A stretch of 64,000 bases of DNA from positions 1 to 64,000 of the forward strand of contig NZ_JACXAE010000064.1 in NCBI RefSeq assembly GCF_014698965.1, written 5' to 3'. The position numbers were made by a program, and so were the translations under genes. This document shows, piece by piece, positions 1 through 7,496 of this stretch; position 1 is the first letter of the stretch, and each line of letters begins with the position of its first letter. Source of the DNA: Iningainema tapete BLCC-T55. GTDB lineage: Bacteria; Cyanobacteriota; Cyanobacteriia; Cyanobacteriales; Nostocaceae. The notes under the pieces are model-generated. The model worked only from the letters and a program-made list of their open reading frames with translations. It did not search any database and was not told the origin of the DNA.

Positions 1-103
1 GTCTCATTTTATTCTTGGTTTGCTTTTTTATTTCAGTAATTACCGATTGTGACACTATTGGGTGCGGAATATAGGTTTGAATTCCTCCGCTTTCACATCT
101 GCT

Positions 104-289
104 TTAAAGTTTCAAGACCCCAGCTTCTTTCTCAATTCTGTCTAAAGCTTTCTTTGCTCTAAAAACAACTCTCAAATAAGCTAACTGATTATTCCAAGCT
201 GAGCGAGGTAATAAGGGCGCAGGAGAGTTTTCCTGAGTTTGGTCTTGAGCATTAGTAGTATTTTCTGAAGGGGTAGAATCAGTAAACAT
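104..289 (-). CDS. Small protein downstream of the radical SAM maturase
   Basis: A 61-aa protein whose start lies 22 bp after the radical SAM stop on the same strand, so the two are probably co-transcribed. The N-terminal half is polar and rich in Ser, Thr, Asn and Gln and looks disordered. The C-terminal half (about residues 30-58) is basic and helical, containing RVVFRAKKALDRIEKEAG. No cysteines, signal peptide or membrane segment. I do not recognise a family. Its place, next to a Nif11-type precursor and maturase, is where the small accessory protein PlpY/PcpY sits in described spliceotide loci, so an accessory role is possible. That is inference from position; sequence similarity to PlpY could not be checked. 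No clear Shine-Dalgarno precedes the ATG. Confidence 0.55.
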   Translation of the reverse strand: MFTDSTPSENTTNAQDQTQENSPAPLLPRSAWNNQLAYLRVVFRAKKALDRIEKEAGVLKL

Positions 290-311
290 AATATTCTGAG
301 CAAATGTATTT

Positions 312-1559
312 TCAATTAACCTTGGTTGATATTAATGGTTCAAGCCCATCTTGAAACCATTGAATGCGATCGCTACTAAAATGAAGTGGGTCTAACTCTT
401 GCTTTTGTGCATTTATCGGTTCTTCAATCAAAGCAAACTCGCCATTGTCAAAGGGATTTCCCTCCGCCCGATGTTTGAGAACTACTCGTTCGCGAATACC
501 GCGTTTTGCTTGAGTAAGGGCGCGATGATGACAGTAAGGATTGTTCCCCCGCCGATTAAAGAAAACATGAGCAGTCCAACTACAACCACCGCGACAAAGT
601 TGAGCAAATTCGCAAGTTTTGCAGAAACCCCACAAGTGTTCTGTTCCTTTAGGAGTATCAGCCCCCAAATTAAATCGCAATTCTTCTGTCTCTTCAATAA
701 TTGTGCGCAGTGAGTGGTCACGGATATTACCACCAGTGTAAGCAGAAGTAGGCAGTGAAGGACAACCTTTGATCGCACCATCTGCTTCAATGCCCAAAGT
801 GGATAGTCCCGCACTGCATCCCCGCCAAAAAGACCAAGCATCCCCTCCCCTCAGGAATCTTTCGTAGGGACCATAGTAGCCGATATTATTTCCTGGTTGT
901 ACTTGCACTCCTTGTTGAAAAGCTTTTTGGGCAACACGGGCAATCATGGGGTACACATCCAGCAGTTCATAAGGTTGCAGCAGAATCTCACTATTATCTG
1001 CGGCATTACCCATCGGCACAGTTAACTGAATTTGCCAAGCAAATGCACCTGCGTCACGAATGTGTTCGTAGATACGAGGGAATTCTGGAGCAGATAGGCG
1101 ATTGATTTGAGTATTGCAACCAAAACGAATACCTACTTCCTTCAGATGACTCATTGTCTTAAACGCCCATTGCCAGGAACCATCTCTACCACGAAGACGA
1201 TCATGAGTCGCTTCTAAGCCATCAACGGAGACAGAAACCACTCTAATCCCAGCCTCTTTCATTCGACGTGCCGTGTCTAATGTGATACCATAACCCCCAG
1301 TAGTCATACTACAAAGCATCCCAGTGGAGGTAATTGCTTGAGCAATCTCTAGCCAATCAGGACGCAGAAAAGCTTCACCCCCAATTAGGGTTACCTCTGT
1401 AATCCCAACTGATGCCATTTGTCTAACTAAATCAAGGGCTTCTGCTGTGGAAAGTTCTTTTGTTCTTGTATGACCGGCACGAGAACCGCAGTGTTGACAA
1501 GCTAGATTACATTTTAGCGTGATTTCCCAAACCGCATAACTAATTCTACGTTGCGTCAT
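312..1559 (-). CDS. Nif11-type RiPP radical SAM/SPASM maturase (possible splicease)
   Basis: A 415-aa radical SAM enzyme. The cluster motif is CNLACQHC (C17, C21, C24), which binds the 4Fe-4S cluster that cleaves S-adenosylmethionine. TLIGGEAFLRPDW gives the GGE-type SAM-binding motif. A C-terminal SPASM-like domain (about 245-350) supplies auxiliary-cluster cysteines in GCSAGL, KGCPSLP, FCKTCEFAQLCRGGC and YCHH. Such enzymes modify ribosomal peptides in the cytoplasm. The gene lies 116 bp downstream of a Nif11-leader precursor on the same strand, and a GAGGATC Shine-Dalgarno precedes the ATG. Because the precursor core has two M-Y-G sites, the closest precedent is PlpX, which excises a tyramine unit from X-Y-G and leaves an alpha-keto-beta-amino acid. 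Maturase identity is well supported; splicing as the reaction is inference. Confidence 0.9.
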   Translation of the reverse strand: MTQRRISYAVWEITLKCNLACQHCGSRAGHTRTKELSTAEALDLVRQMASVGITEVTLIGGEAFLRPDWLEIAQAITSTGMLCSMTTGGYGITLDTARRMKEAGIRVVSVSVDGLEATHDRLRGRDGSWQWAFKTMSHLKEVGIRFGCNTQINRLSAPEFPRIYEHIRDAGAFAWQIQLTVPMGNAADNSEILLQPYELLDVYPMIARVAQKAFQQGVQVQPGNNIGYYGPYERFLRGGDAWSFWRGCSAGLSTLGIEADGAIKGCPSLPTSAYTGGNIRDHSLRTIIEETEELRFNLGADTPKGTEHLWGFCKTCEFAQLCRGGCSWTAHVFFNRRGNNPYCHHRALTQAKRGIRERVVLKHRAEGNPFDNGEFALIEEPINAQKQELDPLHFSSDRIQWFQDGLEPLISTKVN

Positions 1560-1675
1560 GAAAAGATCCTCAATTAAATTATTAAAATAAGGACGGAAAT
1601 ATCTCCATCCGTCCCCAAAAGCCTAAGCCTATACTTCACACTCGCGCTTGTCTAAGCTGTAAGCGCAACTTGAAC

Positions 1676-2077
1676 TTAATCTTTTTCTAGAGGGTTCAGA
1701 ACAACCCCATACATCGGTTGTATAATTGGCTCTTTAAATCTGCCAATTCCAATCCAATTATACCAGCTCGCTAGTGGTTCATCTGTCACAACCCCATACA
1801 TTGCTCGGTAAACTGGCTCTTCACTCAATACTGATGTTGCCCCACCTACTACAGATGCTAGTTCTTTTTCATCTAAATCTTTGAGGAGTTCATCGGCAAC
1901 AGTTGACTCCAATAATTGTTCTGTATATTCTTCAAACTCTTTTTGAGTGAAATCATAACCTGCACCTTTAACTATTTGGCTACATTCATACTTACTCTTA
2001 ACACCTTGAATTTGACTGCGGAAAGCTTCATCAGTAGCTAACCTTTTGTAAAATGCTTGTACATTTTCTAGAGACAT
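1676..2077 (-). CDS. Nif11-leader RiPP precursor with two MYG core motifs
   Basis: A 133-aa precursor. Residues 1-79 match the Nif11-type leader: MSLENVQAFYKRLATDEAF, then an ECSQIVKGAGYDFT segment, then ELASVVGG, whose Gly-Gly is the expected cut site for a peptidase-domain ABC exporter. The 54-residue core holds two imperfect repeats, EEPVYRAMYGVVTDEP and KEPIIQPMYGVVLNP, each centred on M-Y-G (residues 93-95 and 122-124) and separated by an aromatic stretch, ASWYNWIGIG. X-Y-G is the recognition element reported for PlpX-type spliceases. There is a strong GGAGGAG Shine-Dalgarno before the ATG. It is the first gene of a probable operon with the maturase. No exporter gene lies in the window; it may be beyond position 1 or elsewhere. 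Confidence 0.88.
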   Translation of the reverse strand: MSLENVQAFYKRLATDEAFRSQIQGVKSKYECSQIVKGAGYDFTQKEFEEYTEQLLESTVADELLKDLDEKELASVVGGATSVLSEEPVYRAMYGVVTDEPLASWYNWIGIGRFKEPIIQPMYGVVLNPLEKD

Positions 2078-2493
2078 AACTCCTCCATATATTAGTATTT
2101 TTTGAACACAGCCTTAACATTTTAATCTAAATAAGAGTTTTTCTATCCATTTTTGTAAATTTTGATTAGACAAATCTAAAACTTTTTTGTCCCAAAAACA
2201 TCACAAATTTAGAATTTTTAAGTTCATTGGCGTCTGGCGCTTTTTTAGTAGCGCTTAAGATCAGAAAGAAAGTATGCCCATGCAATCAATAAAATAGCCT
2301 AGCTTATGTAGTTTTCGGAAATAGAGTTGTCATAAATGTGAAATTGTTATTTCATATTTTGGCAATTTAGTTTACAGAAATAGTAATTACTTTAGCCTTT
2401 AAATATTGAGTATTATTCTTATTACGCTATTAAATATGATGTTGCCAAAAACACATGAAGCGAAATAATCAAAAAGAGGAAATAATTCTGAAA
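2078..2493. other. AT-rich divergent intergenic region
   Basis: About 415 bases between the divergent Nif11 precursor and the double-glycine peptide gene. It is strongly AT-rich and should hold both promoters, but I see no convincing paired -35/-10 boxes or operators. An ATG at 2455 in frame with the downstream gene lacks a Shine-Dalgarno and was not used. Confidence 0.4.
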
Positions 2494-2700
2494 ATGAACG
2501 AGAAAAAACCTTTGTTTGTTGAAATCACAGATGAAGAAGTAGCCCAAGTAAGAGGTGGTGCTGCTACTACAGTTAACTTTGATCTTAATACTTACCTGTT
2601 CGTCATTGGTGCTGGTGCAATATTTAATGGCGGAGTCACTGAAGATGTGATTGATACTGCTTTTGATCTAGCAGTTTTCACTTTGACTCCTGGTGTTTAA
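2494..2700 (+). CDS. Double-glycine leader peptide (putative secreted peptide precursor)
   Basis: A 68-aa peptide starting MNEKKPLFVEITDEEVAQVR followed by GG. The acidic amphipathic leader ending in Gly-Gly is the pattern processed by C39 peptidase-domain ABC exporters. The predicted mature part is hydrophobic and cysteine-free, with LFVIGAGAIFNGG and FDLAVFTLTPGV. I chose the ATG at 2494 because AGAGGA lies 13 bases upstream; an in-frame ATG at 2455 has no ribosome site and would add 13 polar residues. A rho-independent terminator follows. It lies next to the Nif11 locus, divergent from it, and may share an exporter. I do not recognise a named bacteriocin family. Confidence 0.65.
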   Translation: MNEKKPLFVEITDEEVAQVRGGAATTVNFDLNTYLFVIGAGAIFNGGVTEDVIDTAFDLAVFTLTPGV

Positions 2701-2732
2701 TAGTTAGATGAACTAAAAGTTTATCAAAGTTA

Positions 2733-2772
2733 AAAAGCACACTACGTATTTAGATATACATGGTGTGCTTTT
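2733..2772 (+). terminator. Rho-independent terminator of the double-glycine peptide gene
   Basis: AAAAGCACAC at 2733-2742 pairs with GTGTGCTTTT at 2763-2772 around a 20-base loop, ending in a T run, 32 bases after the stop codon. Confidence 0.75.
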
Positions 2773-2915
2773 GATATTTCCCACTGGTAGTTTGCTTGTT
2801 CGTACTTTCATTTACATAAATACTATATATGACTTTATAGTCGCTATCTATTTCAATACTTAAAGGGCTTAAATTGAAATCTTAACAGCCGATACTTAAT
2901 CTTACCCACCTATCT

Positions 2916-2945
2916 TGTAGAGACACGATGTATCGCGTCTCTACA
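2916..2945. repeat. TGTAGAGACG-type palindromic repeat
   Basis: TGTAGAGAC at the left pairs with GTCTCTACA at the right around a short variable centre. Related copies lie at 27461, 50552, 52768 and 61237, with a half copy near 15864. It is a dispersed palindromic element of unknown function; here it lies between two convergent genes. Confidence 0.75.
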
Positions 2946-3049
2946 TTTAATGCCTTTCTTAAAGAAAGTTGTAAAAACATAATCTAGTACTACTTTCCAG
3001 AATAATAAGAAGTTGCTAGACAAGCTTTACACTATCTTACTAATTACCC

Positions 3050-3298
3050 TTAGATAGGTTCGTCGCTGTAGAAAATAGACGCTAGAGATGTTGACTCTGA
3101 GTAAGAGGTTACGTCGTCTAACTTTGTGAAAGTGTTGGTATAGGTTTGGGGATAGCCAGTCTCAAAAAATTCAGTATTAGCGAAAGACTTAGCGAATGCT
3201 TCAGCGTTAACACTTAGAAAGTCAGAAGATTTAATTGAGCGACCACCTAAAAGGTTGGTTGCTTCAGAATCTGCAATTTCATTGAACAATGGATTCAT
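3050..3298 (-). CDS. Double-glycine leader peptide, second type
   Basis: An 82-aa peptide. Its leader, MNPLFNEIADSEATNLLGG, is only 19 residues long and ends in the double glycine expected for a C39-type exporter peptidase. The remaining 63 residues are rich in Ser, Thr, Phe and Tyr, have no cysteine, and end SIFYSDEPI. It is unrelated in sequence to the peptides at 2494 and 4297 beyond the leader logic. A GGAGT Shine-Dalgarno lies 7 bases before the ATG. It faces the 2494 gene tail to tail across about 350 bases. Precursor status is inferred from the leader motif and from clustering with similar genes. Confidence 0.6.
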   Translation of the reverse strand: MNPLFNEIADSEATNLLGGRSIKSSDFLSVNAEAFAKSFANTEFFETGYPQTYTNTFTKLDDVTSYSESTSLASIFYSDEPI

Positions 3299-3817
3299 GA
3301 TGTACTCCGTATAGTTATTCTAAATCTAAGTAGTCTGAAAATAAATGTAATTTTTAGACTACTTACTATACGTAATTATGGCATCAAATAAATTGAAAAT
3401 TTGCTTTTGTAAGTATCTTCACGTAAAAAATATTAAAATTTATATTTTTTTTACCAAAACTATACATTATATTTCTCATGGTTGGTGTAGTCAGATGGAG
3501 TTCTACATTGATACCTAAAATCATAATGTACTGTTTTTTATCTAATAAAAAATTAAACTTTATCTAATCGCTGCTGTACATAAACAAGTATTATTTTTTC
3601 CATGTATCTAAAGGTAGACTTTATTAATTTTGCTTCCTATATCTGAGGTATGATTTTTTAAGTTTTTTCAGATGCTAAGTTATTTTTATTACAGTAATTA
3701 ATGTGTTGTTTAAAAAAATAGATTGACGCCATCATACATAAAGTAAAGTTTTTATAAATATATCTACTAGTATGAAGGCAAAAGTTAAGAGTAAATACTT
3801 GCAAATATTTATACATT
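3299..3817. other. AT-rich intergenic region, no gene seen
   Basis: About 520 bases between divergent genes. Very AT-rich, with long T and A runs. It should contain the promoter of the HTH gene and of the 3050-3298 peptide gene. No ORF, operator or repeat that I can support. Confidence 0.4.
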
Positions 3818-4300
3818 ATGGGTGAAATTGATGGTTTTACTCACAACACAAGTCTAAATACTGAGGATTTAAGTAGTACAGACATGTTGAATGACCAAAA
3901 GAATACCGATACAGTTGTTTTGGAGATTCTCAATGGTAAATATTTAACACAATTTCAGCGGAAACTTCTGCAAAAGATTCTACAAGAGGATTTATCCCAA
4001 TCTTATCGCCGGCGTATTCAAATTATGCTATTGGCAGATGAGGGGAAGTCTCAAACAGAAATTTGTCAAATTTTGGGATGCTCTCCGGCAACAGCAAGAC
4101 ATTGGACGCACATTGCTCGTGCTGGAATGGCGCATCAATGGCAAGACTGTTCCATTGGGCGTCCTAAAGCTGCGAATGAGCAGTATTTAGAGCGTTTAAA
4201 GGAATTAATAAGTAGTAGTTCTCGCGATTATGGGTATTCTTTTGGGCGGTGGACGGCAAATTGGTTGAATAAGCATTTGACAAAAGAATTAGGTATCTAG
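3818..4300 (+). CDS. Helix-turn-helix protein, probably C-terminally truncated
   Basis: 160 aa. After a polar N-terminus, residues about 50-150 form a transposase-like HTH: RRRIQIMLLADEGKSQTEIC then QILGCSPATARHWTHIARAG, followed by the IGRPKAANEQYLERLKELI segment. Cyanobacterial proteins of this type are, as I recall, often found beside peptidase-domain ABC exporters for double-glycine peptides, which fits this neighbourhood. The protein stops just after NWLNKHLTKELGI, where longer relatives continue with more HTH sequence, so this copy is likely shortened. Its stop codon overlaps that of the convergent peptide gene: CTAG at 4297-4300 supplies TAG on both strands. A regulatory role is an inference; an IS630-like origin is the alternative. 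Confidence 0.6.
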   Translation: MGEIDGFTHNTSLNTEDLSSTDMLNDQKNTDTVVLEILNGKYLTQFQRKLLQKILQEDLSQSYRRRIQIMLLADEGKSQTEICQILGCSPATARHWTHIARAGMAHQWQDCSIGRPKAANEQYLERLKELISSSSRDYGYSFGRWTANWLNKHLTKELGI

Positions 4301-4533
4301 AATAAAGGTTCGTTGATAAGACCACCAGTAAGAATGCGATTATTAGTAAGATCAACAACGTCAGAATCTTCGCCGTTGAAAGCATCTAACAGGTCAGAAT
4401 CACTACCAATAAAATTTAATGCGGAAATAAGTGCACCCAATTGTCCACCTTTTGTAGCATCAAGCTCCGTATTGCTCAAAACTTGAAAATTGTTTTGAAC
4501 GGTGTTTAAGTTAGAAATTGTGATTCTAGCCAT
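4297..4533 (-). CDS. Double-glycine leader peptide, third type
   Basis: 78 aa, beginning MARITISNLNTVQNNFQVLS followed by NTELDATKGG, a leader of 30 residues ending in Gly-Gly. The core starts with the small hydrophobic QLGALISALNFIGS, then an acidic stretch DSDLLDAFNGEDSDVVDL, and ends LINEPLF. No cysteine. A GGAGTG Shine-Dalgarno lies about 9 bases before the ATG, the same CGGAGT string as in front of the 3050-3298 peptide gene. Its 3' end overlaps the HTH gene by four bases. Interpreted as a secreted peptide precursor; no named family recognised. Confidence 0.6.
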   Translation of the reverse strand: MARITISNLNTVQNNFQVLSNTELDATKGGQLGALISALNFIGSDSDLLDAFNGEDSDVVDLTNNRILTGGLINEPLF

Positions 4534-4857
4534 TTTGAGTTCACTCCGAGTTAAGTTCTTGCGATTGGAAGGAGATTTTGTATTTCCTTATTCCACTACC
4601 ATATTCTTAGATATACTCTAGTATTTCAAGATTTAATTCACTAAATAATGGACAAAAATAGTGCAGTTATATTCTAATTAATTCTTAAATTTAATGACAG
4701 TAAAGCGCTTCTAGATTATTTATAAGAAATGGAGATATCCGACTTCTTGAAAAAGTCGGGTATCTTATCAAAAATATCTGAATTTTAGGTGCATAACTAA
4801 AACATTTATGTCCCCATTTATATTAGAAACCCAGTTTCTCCATTGAGCTTAAATCGC
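4534..4857. other. Intergenic region with hairpin, otherwise nothing seen
   Basis: About 320 AT-rich bases. It carries the promoter side of the 4297-4533 peptide gene and, at 4733-4765, a hairpin listed separately. No ORF is convincing. Confidence 0.4.
4733..4765 (-). terminator. Hairpin of the GACTTCTT/AAGAAGTC family, downstream of the TPR gene
   Basis: AGATATCCGACTTCTT pairs with AAAAAGTCGGGTATCT. It lies about 90 bases past the stop of the minus-strand TPR gene and could end its transcript. It belongs to a dispersed hairpin family with members at 20547, 20809, 24017, 32941 and 45988. Confidence 0.55.
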
Positions 4858-6126
4858 TCATCTACCCCGATCGCTCTCCAAATCATGAATCACTTTTTCC
4901 ATGTACCACTCATCTGTCATCCCGGGATAGTTATACTTAGCCTGCTCAATCAGTCGTTGGGCAATTTCCCAATATCCCCCTACCAATCGCAACAAACGCT
5001 GACGTAACACGTTATTTGCTGTCTGTTTTAACTCTGGGCTACGTGCAATGATTTTTTTCAACCCATCTAAGACTTGTTGGTAATTTTGCCAGTCTTCTTT
5101 TTCACAAAATATACTTGCTGCCCGCTGATAATCATCCACAGCACGTTGCATTTCCTCTAAACAAGTATAGGCAAGACCCCGATTATAGTAAGCTTGAGCA
5201 TCATCTGGATTGATTTGCAAAGCTTGAGTATAATCTTTAATCGCACCGTAATAATTACCCATTGCCCGGTAGACATTTCCTCTGGCAACATAAAGCAGTG
5301 CATCTTGGGGTTGCATTTGCAAAGCTTGATTGAAATCAGCTATCGCTCCCTGAAAATCTCCTAACTGAAAACGAGCCTTCCCCCGATTGCGATAAACAAT
5401 GCTATCTTGAAAATTAAGTCGCAGCGCCGAGTTGAAATCAGTGATCGCATCCCGGTAATTTCCCTGCTTGCAACGCACAACTCCCCGACAGCAAAAGGCT
5501 TGCGCATCTTGCGGATCTACCTGCAACGCCCAGTTTAACCCCTCCATTGCTTGACGAGTATCTCCATGTTCCGCTTGTTCTAATAACTGGGTAAAATAGG
5601 AGTTTTCCGATATTATCGGCGCTACTTTGTAACTCTGCTGAGTAACAGCAACAGCTTTTTCTTTTGGTTGTAGCTGTTGAATCATCTCTAATAAACGGCT
5701 ACAATTTTCCTTATCCTGTTTTTCTAAATATAATTCCGCAGCTTTTTTGAAACTGGCGATCGCATCTTGAATATACCCTTCTTTACGCCGTACCGTTCCC
5801 CGCAAACTGTAAGCTGCCGCATGTTTAGGATTGAGGCGAATAACTTGCTCCACATCCGCAAGCGCTCCTGGCAAATTTTTGAGCGCTACTCTTGCCAATG
5901 CCCGACAATAGTATGCCTGTGCATGTTGAGGATTATATTTTAAAGCTTCTGTATAATCTGAAACAGCTTGATGTATTTCTCCTAAATCGTAGTATGCCAA
6001 ACCCCTTTGACAGTATGCATTAGCATCAGGTGCTAGCTGCAAAGCATCAGTAAATTCCTCAATAGCCCCAGCATAATCTTTTTGCTTAGCTTTTTCTAAT
6101 CCCCGATTGTAGAATTCATCTATCAT
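4858..6126 (-). CDS. Tetratricopeptide repeat protein
   Basis: 422 aa made largely of 34-residue TPR units. Typical unit signatures are AYYCRALARVALKNLPGAL, IVYRNRGKARFQLGDFQGAI and AYYNRGLAYTCLEEMQRAV, with the W/Y-A-G-Y-F-A-P spacing of the family. There are two blocks (about 1-150 and 190-345), separated by a linker with QPKEKAVAVTQQS. The C-terminal 75 residues lack TPRs and are basic and helical. No signal peptide or membrane segment, so it is cytoplasmic. Such proteins act as protein-binding scaffolds; the partner cannot be inferred from the neighbours. Confidence 0.88.
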   Translation of the reverse strand: MIDEFYNRGLEKAKQKDYAGAIEEFTDALQLAPDANAYCQRGLAYYDLGEIHQAVSDYTEALKYNPQHAQAYYCRALARVALKNLPGALADVEQVIRLNPKHAAAYSLRGTVRRKEGYIQDAIASFKKAAELYLEKQDKENCSRLLEMIQQLQPKEKAVAVTQQSYKVAPIISENSYFTQLLEQAEHGDTRQAMEGLNWALQVDPQDAQAFCCRGVVRCKQGNYRDAITDFNSALRLNFQDSIVYRNRGKARFQLGDFQGAIADFNQALQMQPQDALLYVARGNVYRAMGNYYGAIKDYTQALQINPDDAQAYYNRGLAYTCLEEMQRAVDDYQRAASIFCEKEDWQNYQQVLDGLKKIIARSPELKQTANNVLRQRLLRLVGGYWEIAQRLIEQAKYNYPGMTDEWYMEKVIHDLESDRGR

Positions 6127-6272
6127 GGCGTTTGTTTTGTTTTTAAGTCATTTCCTATTTTCGATGAGAGAGAAAATAACTGCCACTCAACGCCTCGAAC
6201 CTGAAACTACGGGGCGGCATGTGGGGCAACTCATGTTACTTTCTGAATAAGATTGAATGACTGAAAATCAAA

Positions 6273-6716
6273 CTATCCAAACCGCGCCAACAAATCCTCC
6301 CGTGACAAACTGGAAAATTGCAATAGCAAAGCTGCATACTCAGTAGCTGGTAAATTCAAGATTGGCTGCACGATTGCCGCCAACTGTGAGTCAAGTACCC
6401 CAAAACGCGCTAAAAGTAAGTTTTCCACAATTTCACGCCGCTCCTGCTCCTTGCCTCGCTCGACTCCCCTTAGCTCAGTTTGTTGTTCCCATTCTAGGTA
6501 AGCTTGTGATAAGTTCATAACTAATTCCCTTTCTTCGGCATCAATCTGGCTACTTACTTCTATACTAACTTTCCAAGTTGCCAGCAGCTTGACGATAGCA
6601 GAGCGTCTGGTATCTTGTTTAGGTAGAGCCATAACTTCAGCGATCGCTTGTTGCTGAATTAGCCCCAAGAACGAGAGGTTATCATCAGAAAAACCTTTGT
6701 TAACGACATCTTGTAA
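6273..6716 (-). pseudogene. C-terminal remnant of an Rpn/transposase-like nuclease family protein
   Basis: The longest ORF with a start uses TTG at 6666-6668, but the same frame continues upstream to 6714 as QDVVNKGFSDDNLSF before a stop, and that text resembles the interior of Rpn-family proteins. The readable part has the usual tail of these proteins: IQQQAIAEVMALPKQDTRR, a Glu/Arg-rich helix GVERGKEQERREIVENLLLA, then the ARFG and LLARFG repeats. The N-terminal PD-(D/E)XK nuclease domain is absent; instead the ATG of the next gene begins three bases past the frame's stop. It is therefore most likely a 5'-truncated relic, although a short product from TTG cannot be excluded. Confidence 0.7.
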
Positions 6717-6719
6717 CTA

Positions 6720-7496
6720 ATGACTGCATTTGGAGTAAAGCCGCCGCTGATTGGCATAACCACTTCCGGACAACAATTAACGGGCAATTTTTCTCTCCCT
6801 GCTGTTTACGCAAACGCAATTCGTCAAGCAGGTGGAAGACCGATTTTGCTACCGCCTGGAGAATCAGATCCAAGATTCATCTTAGAATTAGTGGATGGTG
6901 TGATCTTATCTGGAGGAGGTGATATTGACCCCATTATATATAATGGTTTTCCTCATCCCACTATATATAATATTGATACTGAACGTGATGCTTTTGAATT
7001 AGCACTTGGACAGTTACTTTTAGCTACTGATATACCAGTATTAGGTATTTGTCGTGGTTTAGAGGTGTTGGTAGTTGCTGATGGCGGAAATCTGATACCT
7101 CATATACCAGATGAATTTGGTAATGCGATCGCTCATCGATCAGATCAATCTCATTCTACAGAACATACTGTGCAAATTATACCAAATAGTCTTTTGGCAA
7201 ATTTGGTGGGAGTGAGAGAAATGACTGTTGTTTCATGGCATCATCAAGCAGTTCGCACTGTTCCGAAAAGGTGGCGGATTGTAGCGCAAGCTACAGATGG
7301 AGTGATTGAGGCGTTAGAAAATGAATGTCATCCTTGGATGTTAGGAGTGCAATGGCATCCAGAACTTTCCATTAACGATCCTGCACAGCAAGGAATTTTC
7401 CGTGGGTTTGTAGCAGCTGCTGCAAATCTTGATGCAAAGCGTAATTTTTATTCCGATCCGTTGTCACTTCAATTACAGCGTGGCGCTGATGACTAA
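6720..7496 (+). CDS. Gamma-glutamyl-gamma-aminobutyrate hydrolase-like class I amidotransferase
   Basis: 258 aa, the usual size of the PuuD/peptidase C26 family, which hydrolyses gamma-glutamyl bonds. The nucleophile is C111 in VLGICRGLEV. The catalytic His and Glu are H213 and E215 in GVQWHPEL. An oxyanion-type GGGDIDP loop lies at 65-71, and SWHHQAV at 172-178 is the family's conserved block. Cytoplasmic. The last 125 bases overlap the 3' end of menD on the other strand, so one or both C-termini are longer than usual; the residues after AAAANLDAKRN look non-conserved. The natural substrate is not indicated by the neighbours. Confidence 0.85.
   Translation: MTAFGVKPPLIGITTSGQQLTGNFSLPAVYANAIRQAGGRPILLPPGESDPRFILELVDGVILSGGGDIDPIIYNGFPHPTIYNIDTERDAFELALGQLLLATDIPVLGICRGLEVLVVADGGNLIPHIPDEFGNAIAHRSDQSHSTEHTVQIIPNSLLANLVGVREMTVVSWHHQAVRTVPKRWRIVAQATDGVIEALENECHPWMLGVQWHPELSINDPAQQGIFRGFVAAAANLDAKRNFYSDPLSLQLQRGADD

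Noticed and set aside
399-841. Two overlapping frames (104 and 119 aa) inside the radical SAM gene
   Set aside because: Radical SAM gene is certain from its motifs; these frames lack ribosome sites and family features.
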